DNA of 64,000 nucleotides from Acetobacteraceae bacterium (GTDB taxonomy: Bacteria > Pseudomonadota > Alphaproteobacteria > Acetobacterales > Acetobacteraceae). The translations under genes and the position numbers were made by a program. A model generated the notes under the pieces. The model ran no database searches. It worked only from the letters and a program-made list of their open reading frames with translations, and was not told the DNA's origin. Positions 26,369 through 36,441 of the stretch are shown here, piece by piece. Position 1 is the first letter of the stretch. The number at the start of each line of letters is the position of its first letter. The DNA is taken from NCBI GenBank assembly GCA_021732665.1, contig JAKFUL010000002.1, positions 1 to 64,000 on the forward strand, written 5' to 3'.

Positions 26369-27289
26369 ATGGATGGTTTCGAGGCCGCGCCCGGCAAGGG
26401 TGCGTCATGGGATGGTATCGACCGCCGGGGCCAGCGCCAGGAGGGTGCGCCCAAGGATATCAGCCGGCTGGAGTTCCTCTCCAGCCGCGTGCTGGATGAA
26501 TGCAAGCTGATCCGCGAGGCGGGCGGCAAGCTCTCCAACACCCTGGAGAGCACGATGGTCGAATCCTGCATGCTCTCGGTCAGCGCCGCCGAGACGTCAG
26601 ACTATCTGCACCGGGCGCAGGCCGATGGCGAGATGCTGCTGGCCACGACACGTGAGATGACAGGCCTGGCGGACGCGGCGCGCGGCCAGGCCGAGCTGGC
26701 ACGTGGCCGGGCCGAGGAAGGCGCGCGCTCGATCGAGGCGCTCGCGCAGATCTTCGGCACCATCGGCGCCTTCCTGACCGGCATCACCAAGATCTCGCAG
26801 CAGACCAACCTGCTTTCGCTCAATGCGCGGATCGAGGCGGCGCGTGCCGGGCAGCACGGCGCGGGCTTCGCCGTGATCGCCCAGGAGGTGAAGGCGCTGG
26901 CTGGCGAGACCGGCACGCTGAGCGCCAATATCGAAGCCAAGCTGAAGGAGCTGGTAGCCGCCACCCGCCAGGCGCAGAATGAATTCGGCGCCACCCTCAC
27001 AGCGGTGCATGACGCGACCGGCACCCTGTCGGATCTGGTCATTCGGCAACGCGGCGTGGCCGAAACCATCCAGCAGGGCTGTGGCCAGACGGCCGAGGTG
27101 GCGGCGATGATGGATGGCGTGTCCGCCACCATCGGCCGGATGCAGGAGGCGGTGAGCGAGACCGGCGATGCCTATGCCCAGCTCACCCGCTCGCTCGACA
27201 CGCTCACGGTTTCGGCCGAGGGGGTGGTACGCAACTCCGATGAGGGCCTGCTGAAGGCCACGGTCGACACCAAGCAGTGGCACGCATGA
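26369..27289 (+). CDS. Soluble methyl-accepting-chemotaxis-type signalling protein
   Basis: 306-aa cytoplasmic protein with the MCP signalling hairpin. The tip sequence is [20 protein letters not shown] followed by [20 protein letters not shown], near residues 148-188, and both flanks are long coiled coils. No transmembrane segment and no recognised sensor domain are present; the first 60 residues are polar. It starts at ATG 26369 with GGAGGAG upstream and overlaps the heme oxygenase gene by 4 bp. It is likely to receive its input from the phytochrome/STAS pair and to signal to a CheA-type kinase or another partner encoded elsewhere. Confidence 0.9.
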   Translation: MDGFEAAPGKGASWDGIDRRGQRQEGAPKDISRLEFLSSRVLDECKLIREAGGKLSNTLESTMVESCMLSVSAAETSDYLHRAQADGEMLLATTREMTGLADAARGQAELARGRAEEGARSIEALAQIFGTIGAFLTGITKISQQTNLLSLNARIEAARAGQHGAGFAVIAQEVKALAGETGTLSANIEAKLKELVAATRQAQNEFGATLTAVHDATGTLSDLVIRQRGVAETIQQGCGQTAEVAAMMDGVSATIGRMQEAVSETGDAYAQLTRSLDTLTVSAEGVVRNSDEGLLKATVDTKQWHA

Positions 27290-27921
27290 GGACCCAGGTC
27301 ATGCTGGCCGAACCGCCGGGCGATGCTGCGCCCCAGCCGCTCACCGCCCGGCTGCGCCTGGAAACCCGCGACGCGCACGACAAGATCGAGGCCAACCCGC
27401 AATTCGCGCGGCTGATGGCGCCCGACCTGACGCGGGAGGAATACCGCGCGCTGCTCGCCCGGCTCTTCGGCCACCACGCGCCGGCCGAGGCTGCTCTGGC
27501 CGAGGCCATGCATCTTCTGCCGGCCGCGCTGGCGCTGCCGCGCCGCCTCAGCCGCACCGCGCTGCTCGCGGCCGATCTGGCGGCGCTCGGCTTCAGCCCC
27601 AGCCGGGTCGAGGCGCTGCCGCGCTGCGTCGGCATCACCATCCGCAATCGCGAACAGGCATGGGGGCTGCTCTATGTGCTGGAGGGGTCGAGCCTGGGGG
27701 GCCAGGTCATCGCCCGGCACCTGGCCGGCCTGCTGGAACTCGGCCCCGGGACAGGCGCGGGCGGCCTGGTCCCGCATGGAAACGAGACGGGCCAGCTCTG
27801 GCGCGGCTTCAAATCCATGCTGGATGCGTTGGGCGCGATCGGCGGGATCGACGCCGACGCGGTGATCGACTCCGCCCGGCTGGCCTTCGACAGGCTGGAC
27901 CGCTGGGTCGCCGGCGGGTGA
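27286..27921 (+). CDS. Heme oxygenase (biliverdin-forming)
   Basis: 211-aa heme oxygenase of the BphO type that opens heme to biliverdin, iron and CO. The proximal heme ligand is the His in [10 protein letters not shown], and the distal-helix motif is [17 protein letters not shown]. The ATG at 27286 overlaps the stop of the MCP-like gene (ATGA) and is preferred to GTG 27277. Its own stop overlaps the pcyA start (TGATG). Its product is the substrate of the following reductase. Confidence 0.92.
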   Translation: MRTQVMLAEPPGDAAPQPLTARLRLETRDAHDKIEANPQFARLMAPDLTREEYRALLARLFGHHAPAEAALAEAMHLLPAALALPRRLSRTALLAADLAALGFSPSRVEALPRCVGITIRNREQAWGLLYVLEGSSLGGQVIARHLAGLLELGPGTGAGGLVPHGNETGQLWRGFKSMLDALGAIGGIDADAVIDSARLAFDRLDRWVAGG

Positions 27922-28643
27922 TGGCGGGTCCGGACCTGATCCTTCGGCTGGATGCCGCGGCCCGGCGGCTGGCGGCGCTGGCACTGGCCCTGCCCGGGGC
28001 GCGGCCCTTGCCGCAGCGGGATTGGCTCGCCCATGCCGAGGCGAGCGGCGCGTTGCGCCGGCCCATCGCCTGGCGCAACACCCTGGTCGCCACGCCCAGC
28101 CTGCATCATCTCCATGTGGAGTTCTTCGCCCTGCCCGGCGAGATCGGCGTGCTGCATCTCTGCGCCTTTCCCCGCCTCGACCTGGCCCTGCCCATTCTGG
28201 GTTTCGACGTGATCGCGGGGCGGGAGCGCGCGACGGGCTGCTTCCTCGACCTCTCGCCCACCGTGCCAGAGGCCGAAGCCCTGATCGCCGAATGGGGCCA
28301 GCGGCTGGAACCACAGCGTGCCGGCCTGGGCGAGCCCCGGGTGCTGCCGGAATGGACCGGCATCTTTTCGCCCCAAATCATCGCCGTCCGCCCCGGCGGC
28401 CCGGCGCAGTTCGAGGCCGGGCTGGCCCTGGGCGAGGCCAGCCTCATCGCCCTGACCAGCCAGGAGGCCCCGCCGGCCGATCCGGCGGCGATGCGCGCGG
28501 CACAGCAGCGCTACATGGACGGCCAGCGCCGCAATGAGCGCACGCGCCGCATGCTGGCGGGCTGCATCGGCCCGGAATTGGCAGATGCCTTCATCGCCCA
28601 ATGTCTTTTCCCCGAGGTCGAGGCGATTTCCGCCCGGGCCTGA
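27921..28643 (+). CDS. pcyA: Phycocyanobilin:ferredoxin oxidoreductase-like bilin reductase
   Basis: 240-aa ferredoxin-dependent bilin reductase. The core HLHVEFF...VLHLCAFP...LPILGFDVIAG...LDLSPT follows cyanobacterial PcyA closely. Glu67, His79 and Asp96 occupy the positions of PcyA Glu76, His88 and Asp105 with identical spacing (12 and 17 residues). The C-terminal part shows GIFSPQ and RNERTRRMLAG with a terminal FIAQCLFPE. Retention of all three residues predicts four-electron reduction of biliverdin to phycocyanobilin. A ferredoxin must come from elsewhere. This is the last gene of the operon; no clear terminator follows. Confidence 0.9.
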   Translation: MAGPDLILRLDAAARRLAALALALPGARPLPQRDWLAHAEASGALRRPIAWRNTLVATPSLHHLHVEFFALPGEIGVLHLCAFPRLDLALPILGFDVIAGRERATGCFLDLSPTVPEAEALIAEWGQRLEPQRAGLGEPRVLPEWTGIFSPQIIAVRPGGPAQFEAGLALGEASLIALTSQEAPPADPAAMRAAQQRYMDGQRRNERTRRMLAGCIGPELADAFIAQCLFPEVEAISARA

Positions 28644-28839
28644 ACGCCGCCCGCGTCCAAACCATCGAGGGTCTTCAAGGGAATTGCCTTTTCCGCAGGC
28701 AATGCATGCGCGACCACTCGCTGAATGGTCCAATGCCGCATTGATCCCCGCGCATGGCTGGTCCACCATGGTCGCATCGGTGGCTCCAGCCTGAACGGAG
28801 TCAAAACGCCGGTCGAAACATTCTGAGGGAGACATCAGC
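28644..28839 (+). promoter_or_regulatory. Intergenic region upstream of aapJ
   Basis: 196 bp of lower-GC, non-coding sequence between pcyA and aapJ. It contains a 6-bp inverted repeat ATTGCC/GGCAAT (28683-28703, 9-bp spacer) and a CTGGTCCACCATGG patch, either of which could be an operator. No confident -35/-10 pair was identified. The promoter of the amino-acid transporter operon should lie here. Confidence 0.4.
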
Positions 28840-29916
28840 GTGGAGAATTTCAGCCTGCGTCACATCGCGCGCGGCGCGTTGGGCGCTATCGGCGCCGCCA
28901 TATTCGCCCTGGCCGCACCCGCCGTGGCGCAAACGCCCGCCCCCGCGGCCAGCTCCGGCGGCGGCATCAACATGATCGACACCATCCGCGCCCGTGGCCA
29001 GCTGCTCTGCGGCGTGAACACCGGCCTGGCCGGTTTCGCCCAGCCCAACAGCCAGGGCGTGTGGGTCGGCTTCGACGTGGATTATTGCCGCGCCGTGGCC
29101 ATCGCCATCTTCGGCACCGACCAGAACCGCGTGCGCTACGTGCCCACCACGGCACAGGTGCGCTTCACCGCGCTGCAATCGGGCGAGGTGGACCTTCTCA
29201 GCCGCAACACCACCTGGACGTTGAGCCGCGACACCTCGCTCGGCCTCGATTTCACCGCGATCAATTTCTATGACGGCCAGGGCTTCCTGGTGAAGCGCAG
29301 CCTCAACGTCACCTCCGCCCGGCAGCTCGATGGCGCGACCATCTGCGTCCAGCCCGGAACCACCACCGAGCAGAACCTCGCCGACTGGGCCCGCGGCGCG
29401 CGCATCAACATTCGCCCCGTCGTGATCGAGCGGCTGGAGGACAATGTGGCCGCCTACCTCGCCGGCCGCTGCGATGCCTATACCACCGACGTTTCGGGCC
29501 TGGCCGCCATCCGCTCCGCCCAGCAGGTGCCGAACGATCATGTCATTCTACCCGATGTGATCAGCAAGGAGCCGCTGGGCGCCCTGGTGCGACACGGTGA
29601 TCAGCGCTTTGCGGATCTCGTGCGCTGGGTGCATTTCGGCCTGATCGCCGCCGAGGAATTCGGCGTCACCGCGGCCAATGCGGCACAGCTCGCCACCACC
29701 GACAACCGGCCGGAGGTGCAGCGCATCCTCGGCCGCACTGGCGGCCTGGGGCAGATGATGGGCGTGGACAATGCCTGGATGCTCAACGTGATCCGCACCC
29801 TGGGCAATTACGGCGAGATCTTCACCCGCAACCTGACGCCCATCGGCCTGCAGCGCGGCCCGAACGCGCTGTGGACCACACCAGGCGGCCAGCAATACGC
29901 GCCGCCCTTCCGGTGA
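28840..29916 (+). CDS. aapJ: General L-amino acid ABC transporter binding protein
   Basis: 358-aa periplasmic binding protein of the AapJ family. Signal peptide to about residue 31 (AAPAVAQ), then IRARGQLLCGVNTGLAGFAQ, WVGFDVDYCRAVA, DLLSRNTTWTLSRD, CVQPGTTTEQNLADW and RCDAYTTDVSGLAA, all typical of this broad-range amino-acid binder. It starts at GTG 28840 with GAGGGAG about 10 bases upstream. First gene of aapJQMP. Confidence 0.93.
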   Translation: MENFSLRHIARGALGAIGAAIFALAAPAVAQTPAPAASSGGGINMIDTIRARGQLLCGVNTGLAGFAQPNSQGVWVGFDVDYCRAVAIAIFGTDQNRVRYVPTTAQVRFTALQSGEVDLLSRNTTWTLSRDTSLGLDFTAINFYDGQGFLVKRSLNVTSARQLDGATICVQPGTTTEQNLADWARGARINIRPVVIERLEDNVAAYLAGRCDAYTTDVSGLAAIRSAQQVPNDHVILPDVISKEPLGALVRHGDQRFADLVRWVHFGLIAAEEFGVTAANAAQLATTDNRPEVQRILGRTGGLGQMMGVDNAWMLNVIRTLGNYGEIFTRNLTPIGLQRGPNALWTTPGGQQYAPPFR

Positions 29917-29983
29917 CCTGACCGGGGGCGGCCCAGCGCCGCCCCCACCCCCCGCCGGCGCCGAGAGACAAGAGGACATCAGG

Positions 29984-31186
29984 ATGAGCGATACCGCGAT
30001 CGACCCGCGCTACGCGACCAGGCCGCCCAAACGCCCGCTGCGGCTGAGCTGGAGCGATGAGCGGGTTCGCGGCATCGTCTACCAGATCATCGTCGTCGGC
30101 ATTGTCGGCGCCATCGTCTACTGGCTCTATTCCAACACCGTTCACAATCTGGACGTGCGCCGCATCGCAACCGGCTGGGGCTTCCTCAACCGCGAGGCGG
30201 GGTTGCCCATCGCCGAATACCTCATCCCCTATGATCCGACGGACACCTATTTCCGTGCCTTGACCGTGGGCGTCCTCAATACCCTCAAGGTCGCGGTGGT
30301 CGGCATCATTCTCGCCACCTTGCTGGGCACGCTGCTGGGTGTGCTGAAGCTTTCCAAGAACTGGCTGGTGAGCAAGGTCGTCACCGTCTACATCGAGATC
30401 GTGCGCGACTTGCCGCTGCTGTTGCAGTTGCTGTTCTGGTACGCGCTGCTGCAGGGCCTGCCCGGGCCGCGCCAGGCGATCAACCCGGCCACCGGCGTGT
30501 TCCTGTCCAATCGCGGCCTGAAGCTGCCCTTCTTCGAGTGGGTGGATGTCCACAGCTGGGCGTTGCTGCTGGTGGTGATCGGCGCCATCGGCACCTATTT
30601 CTTCCACAAGGCGGCGCGGGCGAAGCAGATGGCCGATGGCCAGCCGCGCGCGGTCTGGCCTTCCGCTGTCATCATGATGCTGGTGGTGCCGCTGGGGGCC
30701 TGGTATTTCATGGGCGCGCCCTTCACCCCCGACATCCCCGCCCTGCGCGGCTTCAATTTCTCGGGCGGGCTGACCGTCAGCCCGGAATTCTTTGCCCTGC
30801 TGCTCGGGCTCACCCTCTACACCGCGGGCTTCATCGCCGAGATCGTGCGCGCGGGCATTCTCTCGGTGAACCAGGGCCAGTGGGAGGCGGCGGAGGCGCT
30901 GGGCCTGCCGCGCGGGCGGGTGATGAACCTCGTCGTGCTGCCGCAGGCGCTCAGGGTGATCATCCCGCCGATGACCAGCCAGTTCCTCAACATCACCAAG
31001 AACTCCTCGCTGGCGGTGGCCATCGGCTACCAGGACATCGTCTCCATCGCCAACACCACGCTGAACCAGACGGGCCAGGCGATCGAGGGCATTGCCGTCA
31101 TCATGCTGGTCTATCTGACGATCAGTTTGAGCATCTCGCTGTTCATGAACTGGTATAATTCCAAGATAGCCTTGGTGGAGCGCTGA
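29984..31186 (+). CDS. aapQ: General L-amino acid ABC transporter permease AapQ
   Basis: 400-aa inner-membrane permease with an N-terminal extension and large periplasmic insertion typical of AapQ. TM segments occur near residues 28-48, 90-115, 180-200, 220-240, 265-290 and 365-390. The EAA-type loop is GQWEAAEALGLPRGRVMNLVV. It forms a heterodimer with AapM. A 67-bp gap separates it from aapJ, and only 3 bp from aapM. Confidence 0.93.
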   Translation: MSDTAIDPRYATRPPKRPLRLSWSDERVRGIVYQIIVVGIVGAIVYWLYSNTVHNLDVRRIATGWGFLNREAGLPIAEYLIPYDPTDTYFRALTVGVLNTLKVAVVGIILATLLGTLLGVLKLSKNWLVSKVVTVYIEIVRDLPLLLQLLFWYALLQGLPGPRQAINPATGVFLSNRGLKLPFFEWVDVHSWALLLVVIGAIGTYFFHKAARAKQMADGQPRAVWPSAVIMMLVVPLGAWYFMGAPFTPDIPALRGFNFSGGLTVSPEFFALLLGLTLYTAGFIAEIVRAGILSVNQGQWEAAEALGLPRGRVMNLVVLPQALRVIIPPMTSQFLNITKNSSLAVAIGYQDIVSIANTTLNQTGQAIEGIAVIMLVYLTISLSISLFMNWYNSKIALVER

Positions 31187-31189
31187 GCC

Positions 31190-32326
31190 ATGAGCATCAC
31201 CACAGACACCATGCGGGTCCCCGCTCCCGAACGCCTGGCCCCGGCGCTGACCACGGGCTGGATGGGCTGGGCACGCGCCAACCTGTTCAGCTCCTGGCTG
31301 AACAGCATCGTCACCATCGCCCTTGCCTTTTTCATCGTGAAGTACCTCATCGGCTTCGTTGACTGGGCCTTCGTCAACGCGATCTGGAACGTGCCCAACG
31401 ACGCCGCCGGCCGGCCCGACACCTCCTCCTGCCGCGACAACAAGGGCCTGGGCGCCTGCTGGGCGGTGATCACCGAAAAGCATCGCTTCATGCTCTTCGG
31501 CACCTATCCCTATGAGGAGCATTGGCGCCCGGCGCTGGTCTGCCTGCTCTTCATCGGCCTCTACATCGTCTCGGCCATGCGGCGCTTCTGGCGCAAGGAG
31601 CTGGTGCTGATCTGGGCCGCCACGCTGACGGTGATCGCGCTGCTGATGTGGGGCGGCGTGCTGGGCATGGCCTTCGTGCCGCAGGACCGTTGGGGCGGGC
31701 TGCCGATCACCCTGATCCTGGCCACCTTCGGCCTGGCCTTCGCCTTTCCGCTGGCCATCCTGGTGGCGCTGGGACGGCGCTCCAAGCTGCCGGCGATCAA
31801 GGCGCTCTGCGTGCTCTATGTCGAGCTGATCCGCGGCGTGCCGCTGATCTCGCTGCTGTTCATGGCCTCCGTCATGTTCCCGCTCTTCCTGCCCGAGGGC
31901 ATGAACATCGACAAGCTGCTGCGCGCGCAGATCGCCATCATCCTCTTCGCCGGCGCCTATCTGGCCGAGGTGGTGCGCGGGGGCCTGCAGGCGCTCAGCA
32001 AGGGCCAGTATGAGGCGGCCGACGCGCTGGGCCTCAGCTACTGGCAGAAAACCGCCTTCATCATCCTGCCGCAGGCGCTGCGGCTGGTCATCCCGCCGCT
32101 GGTCAACACTTTTATTGGTTTCTTCAAGGACACCAGCCTCGTCCTCATTATTGGTATTTTCGACCTGCTGACGGCAGGCAAGACCGCCATTATCGAGCCG
32201 ATGTGGCAGGGCTTCGCGGTCGAGGTCTATGTCACCATCGGCCTGATCTACTTCGTCTTCTGCTTCGCCATGAGCAGCTACAGTTCGAAGCTGGAAACCG
32301 AACTCAACCGCGGGCGCCGTCGTTGA
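31190..32326 (+). CDS. aapM: General L-amino acid ABC transporter permease AapM
   Basis: 378-aa permease partner of AapQ. Multiple TM segments and the EAA loop [20 protein letters not shown] are visible, with [17 protein letters not shown] and [19 protein letters not shown] marking the start of the His/Glu/Gln-family permease domain. Length fits the family. aapP follows after 25 bp. Confidence 0.93.
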   Translation: MSITTDTMRVPAPERLAPALTTGWMGWARANLFSSWLNSIVTIALAFFIVKYLIGFVDWAFVNAIWNVPNDAAGRPDTSSCRDNKGLGACWAVITEKHRFMLFGTYPYEEHWRPALVCLLFIGLYIVSAMRRFWRKELVLIWAATLTVIALLMWGGVLGMAFVPQDRWGGLPITLILATFGLAFAFPLAILVALGRRSKLPAIKALCVLYVELIRGVPLISLLFMASVMFPLFLPEGMNIDKLLRAQIAIILFAGAYLAEVVRGGLQALSKGQYEAADALGLSYWQKTAFIILPQALRLVIPPLVNTFIGFFKDTSLVLIIGIFDLLTAGKTAIIEPMWQGFAVEVYVTIGLIYFVFCFAMSSYSSKLETELNRGRRR

Positions 32327-32351
32327 TGCGCCGCACTTCCGGAGACCCCAC

Positions 32352-33123
<772 letters not shown>

Positions 33124-33134
<11 letters not shown>

Positions 33135-33594
33135 GCCCGCCATAGGGATTCTCTCGCAAAGGCGGATCGAGGCCGCCTTCGCCCGGGGAGTTTTCGAGGA
33201 GATGGCGGCGGAGATCGGCGAGGACCGCGCCACCGCCATCCTCGAACGCGCCATCATCAAGCTGGCCGAGCAGGCCGGTGCGGCCGCCGCCGCGGAAACG
33301 CCAACCCCGGGCATCGAGCATTTTTCCGAGATTCTGCCGCGCTGGACCAAGGACAACGCGCTCGAGATCGAGGTGCTGGAAAAGACCGCGGAGACCTTCC
33401 ACTTCAACGTCAAGCGCTGCCGCTACGCCGAAACCTATCGTGAGATGGGGCTGGGCAAGCTCGGCGCCATCCTCTCCTGCAACCGCGATGGCGCCTTCTG
33501 CACCGGCTACGACCCGAAGCTGAAGCTGACCCGCACCCAGACCATCATGGGCGGCAGCAGCCATTGCGACTTCCGCTACACCCGAGCGGGGTGA
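33124..33594 (+). CDS. L-2-amino-thiazoline-4-carboxylic acid hydrolase family protein
   Basis: 156-aa protein of the ATC-hydrolase family (PF14196). The diagnostic C-terminal half reads [20 protein letters not shown], then [20 protein letters not shown], then [15 protein letters not shown]. The founding enzyme opens a thiazoline ring on a route to L-cysteine, but most family members are untested. It starts at GTG 33124 inside the end of aapP and overlaps the methyltransferase by 4 bp, so it is translated with the amino-acid transporter. The link suggests that it processes an imported amino-acid-like compound. Confidence 0.85.
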
Positions 33595-34373
33595 CCTACG
33601 TCGCCCGCGACGGCGATGCGTATGAGCGGGGCATGGGCCGCTGGAGCCGTATGCTGGCCGAGGTTTTCCTGGACGCCGTGGCGTGGCCGGAAGAGGGCGA
33701 CATCCTCGATGCCGGCTGCGGCACCGGTGCGCTCTCCGCGGCCCTGCATGCCCGGCACCCGGCGTTGCGGCTGACCGGCATCGATCCCTCGCCCGCCTTC
33801 ATCGCCGCCGCGCGGGCGCGGCTGCCCCTGGCCCGCTTCGCCACCGGCGATATCCAGGCGCTCGACCTGCCCGATGCCAGCCAGGATGCCGCACTCGCAT
33901 TGCTGGTGCTGCAATTCGTGCCCGACCCGGCGCAGGCCGTGGCGGAGATGGCCCGGGTGACCCGCCCGGGCGGGCTGGTGGCCACGGCGATGTGGGATTT
34001 CTGGGGCGGCTTTCCCTTCCTCCGCCTCTTCGCCGACACCGCCGCGGCCATCCTGCCGCAGGCCGCCGCCTGGCGTGGCCGGCACTGGGGCGGGACGCCG
34101 ATCGGCAGCCCGGGCCGCCTCGGCGCGCTGTTCCGCCAGGCGGGCCTGCGCGAGGTGAGCGAGCAGGACCTCACCATCCGGCAGGAGCTGCGCAGCTTCG
34201 CCGATTGGTACGAACCCTGGCTGGCCGGCGAGGGGATGATGGGGGCCTTTCTCGTCGCCCTTCCCGCCGCCGACCGCGCCAGGCTGGAACGCGCATTGCG
34301 GGCGGCCTGGGGCGGGGTGGACCAACCGCGCAGCTTCGTCGCCACCGCGCGCATGGCCCAGGGCCGCGTGTGA
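33591..34373 (+). CDS. Class I SAM-dependent methyltransferase
   Basis: 260-aa Rossmann-fold methyltransferase of the UbiE/Methyltransf_11 type. Motif I is ILDAGCGTGALSAAL, motif II LTGIDPSPAFI, then ATGDIQALDLPDASQDAAL and the post-I MARVTRPGGLVA strand. It starts at GTG 33591, overlapping the previous stop (GTGA), which is better than a TTG at 33564. The substrate is unknown; its position at the end of the aap transcript suggests a small amino-acid-derived substrate. Confidence 0.87.
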   Translation: MTYVARDGDAYERGMGRWSRMLAEVFLDAVAWPEEGDILDAGCGTGALSAALHARHPALRLTGIDPSPAFIAAARARLPLARFATGDIQALDLPDASQDAALALLVLQFVPDPAQAVAEMARVTRPGGLVATAMWDFWGGFPFLRLFADTAAAILPQAAAWRGRHWGGTPIGSPGRLGALFRQAGLREVSEQDLTIRQELRSFADWYEPWLAGEGMMGAFLVALPAADRARLERALRAAWGGVDQPRSFVATARMAQGRV

Positions 34374-34467
34374 GCCCTCTCCCTTGCCGCAGAGATGCGC
34401 GCCACCGCGGTAATTGCGGAGGAGGCAGTGCAAATCCGGCCGCCAAGCGCGTATGCTGCGCGCCACC

Positions 34468-36393
34468 ATGAGCGACACAGCACCGGCCGCCCCCGCCCCC
34501 CTGGAACCACCGGCCACGGCGCATGATGGCCATGGCAAGCTCACGGCAGCCGCGGCGCTGGGTGTGCTGGGCGTGGTCTATGGCGATATCGGCACGAGCC
34601 CACTCTACGCCTTGCGCGCCTCGCTGCTGCATTTCGAGGAGGGCGGGATCGAGCGCTGGGAGATCCTGGGCGTGCTCAGCCTGATCTTCTGGGCGCTGAT
34701 GCTCACGGTCACCGTGAAATACGTCATGGTCATCATGCGGGCCGACAATCGCGGCGAGGGCGGCATCCTGGCGCTCATGGCGCTGGCCCTGCGCACCACC
34801 ACGACCACCCGCGGCCGCTGGGCGGTGGTGGTCATCGGCATCATCGGCGCGGCGCTGTTCTTCGGCGATGGGGTGATCACGCCGGCCATCTCCGTGCTCT
34901 CGGCGGTCGAGGGGCTGAAGGTCGTGGACCCGGTCTTCGAGCATGCCGTGGTGCCGATTTCGCTGGCCATCCTGCTGGCGCTCTTCGCCGTGCAGTATCG
35001 CGGCACCCATCTGATGGGCGTGTTCTTCGGCCCGATCTGCGCCTTGTGGTTCGCCACCATCGGCGTGCTGGGGCTGATCGAGATCGCGCATAATCCGGGC
35101 GTGCTGGCCGCGCTCTCCCCAACCTATGCGCTGGCCTTCGCCGCGCATTACAAATTCGCCGCCTTCATCGCCATGGGCGCCGTGGTGCTGGCGGTGACGG
35201 GGGCCGAGGCGCTTTACGCCGATATGGGTCATTTCGGCCGCCGGCCCATCCGCCTGATGTGGCTGGTCTATGTGCTGCCGGCGCTGGCGCTGAACTATTT
35301 CGGCCAGGGCGCGCTGCTGCTGCGCGACCCCTCGGCGATCGAGAACCCCTTCTTCCTGCTCGCCCCCGAATGGGGCCGCCTGCCGCTGGTGCTGCTGGCC
35401 TGCGCCGCCACCGTCATTGCGTCACAGGCGATGATCTCCGGCGCCTTCTCGGTGGCGCGTCAATGCGTGCAGCTCGGCCTGCTGCCGCGCCTCGTGGTCC
35501 ACCACACCTCCAGCACCGAGGAGGGGCAGATCTACCTGCCGCAGGTCAATCTCGCGCTGCTGATCGGCGTGCTGGTGCTGGTGCTGGAATTCAAGAATTC
35601 CGACAGCCTGGCCGCCGCCTATGGTTTCGCGGTGACCGGCACTTTCATCTCCAGCTCCATCCTGGCGGTGCTGGTGCTGCACCGCCATTTCGGCTGGTCC
35701 ACCCTGAAGGTCACGGCGGTGTTCGTGCCACTGGCGTTGCTGGATGCCATCTACTTCATCGCCACCGCGCTGAAGGTGCCCGATGGCGGCTATGTGCCGC
35801 TGCTGCTGGGCATCTTCACCGCCGGGCTGATGATCACCTGGTATCAGGGCCGGCAGTTGCTTTTCGCGCGCTTCCGGCAGGACAGCCTGCCGCTGAAATC
35901 CTTCATCGCCCGGCTGCCGCAAAGCCGCACCATCCGCGTGCCCGGCATCGCCATCTTCATGACCGGCGAGAAGGATTTCCTGCCCGGCGCCCTGCTGCAC
36001 AACCTCAAGCACAACAAGGTGCTGCATGAGCGCGTGCTCTTCGTCACCGTGCTGAACGAGGATGTGCCGATGATCGGCGACGAACGCAGGCGGGAGGTGA
36101 CGGAGCTGGCGCCCAACATCCACCGCGTGCTGCTGCATTACGGCTTCCAGGAAAGCCCGAATGTGCCGAAGGAGCTGGAGACGCTCAACGCCGCCGGCCT
36201 GATCCGCTTCGAGACCATGCAGGCCAGCTACTTCCTGGGCCGCGAAACCATCGTCCAGGCGGCGGTGCCGAAGATGTGGCCCTGGCAGCAATGGCTGTTC
36301 CGGCTGATGAGCCGCAATTCCGTGCCGGCCACGGAGTTTTTCCGCATCCCCTCGGACCGGGTGGTGGAGCTGGGGGTGCGCGTCGCCATCTGA
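34468..36393 (+). CDS. kup: Low-affinity potassium transporter Kup
   Basis: 641-aa K+ uptake permease, probably a proton symporter. The signature at the start of the membrane domain is [51 protein letters not shown] and [12 protein letters not shown] follow. About twelve TM helices run to residue 465, followed by a cytoplasmic C-terminal domain with [23 protein letters not shown] 34468 is chosen; ATG 34453 is possible. It appears to be monocistronic. Confidence 0.95.
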   Translation: MSDTAPAAPAPLEPPATAHDGHGKLTAAAALGVLGVVYGDIGTSPLYALRASLLHFEEGGIERWEILGVLSLIFWALMLTVTVKYVMVIMRADNRGEGGILALMALALRTTTTTRGRWAVVVIGIIGAALFFGDGVITPAISVLSAVEGLKVVDPVFEHAVVPISLAILLALFAVQYRGTHLMGVFFGPICALWFATIGVLGLIEIAHNPGVLAALSPTYALAFAAHYKFAAFIAMGAVVLAVTGAEALYADMGHFGRRPIRLMWLVYVLPALALNYFGQGALLLRDPSAIENPFFLLAPEWGRLPLVLLACAATVIASQAMISGAFSVARQCVQLGLLPRLVVHHTSSTEEGQIYLPQVNLALLIGVLVLVLEFKNSDSLAAAYGFAVTGTFISSSILAVLVLHRHFGWSTLKVTAVFVPLALLDAIYFIATALKVPDGGYVPLLLGIFTAGLMITWYQGRQLLFARFRQDSLPLKSFIARLPQSRTIRVPGIAIFMTGEKDFLPGALLHNLKHNKVLHERVLFVTVLNEDVPMIGDERRREVTELAPNIHRVLLHYGFQESPNVPKELETLNAAGLIRFETMQASYFLGRETIVQAAVPKMWPWQQWLFRLMSRNSVPATEFFRIPSDRVVELGVRVAI

Positions 36394-36441
36394 CCCCGGC
36401 ATGAAGATTGCTTGCCCTCCATGAACTCCAGGGAGAGACGC

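Noticed and set aside
33564..33590. TTG 33564 as start of the methyltransferase
   Set aside because: The GTG at 33591 forms a GTGA overlap with the preceding stop and gives a normal N-terminus; the extra nine residues are antisense-like and unneeded.
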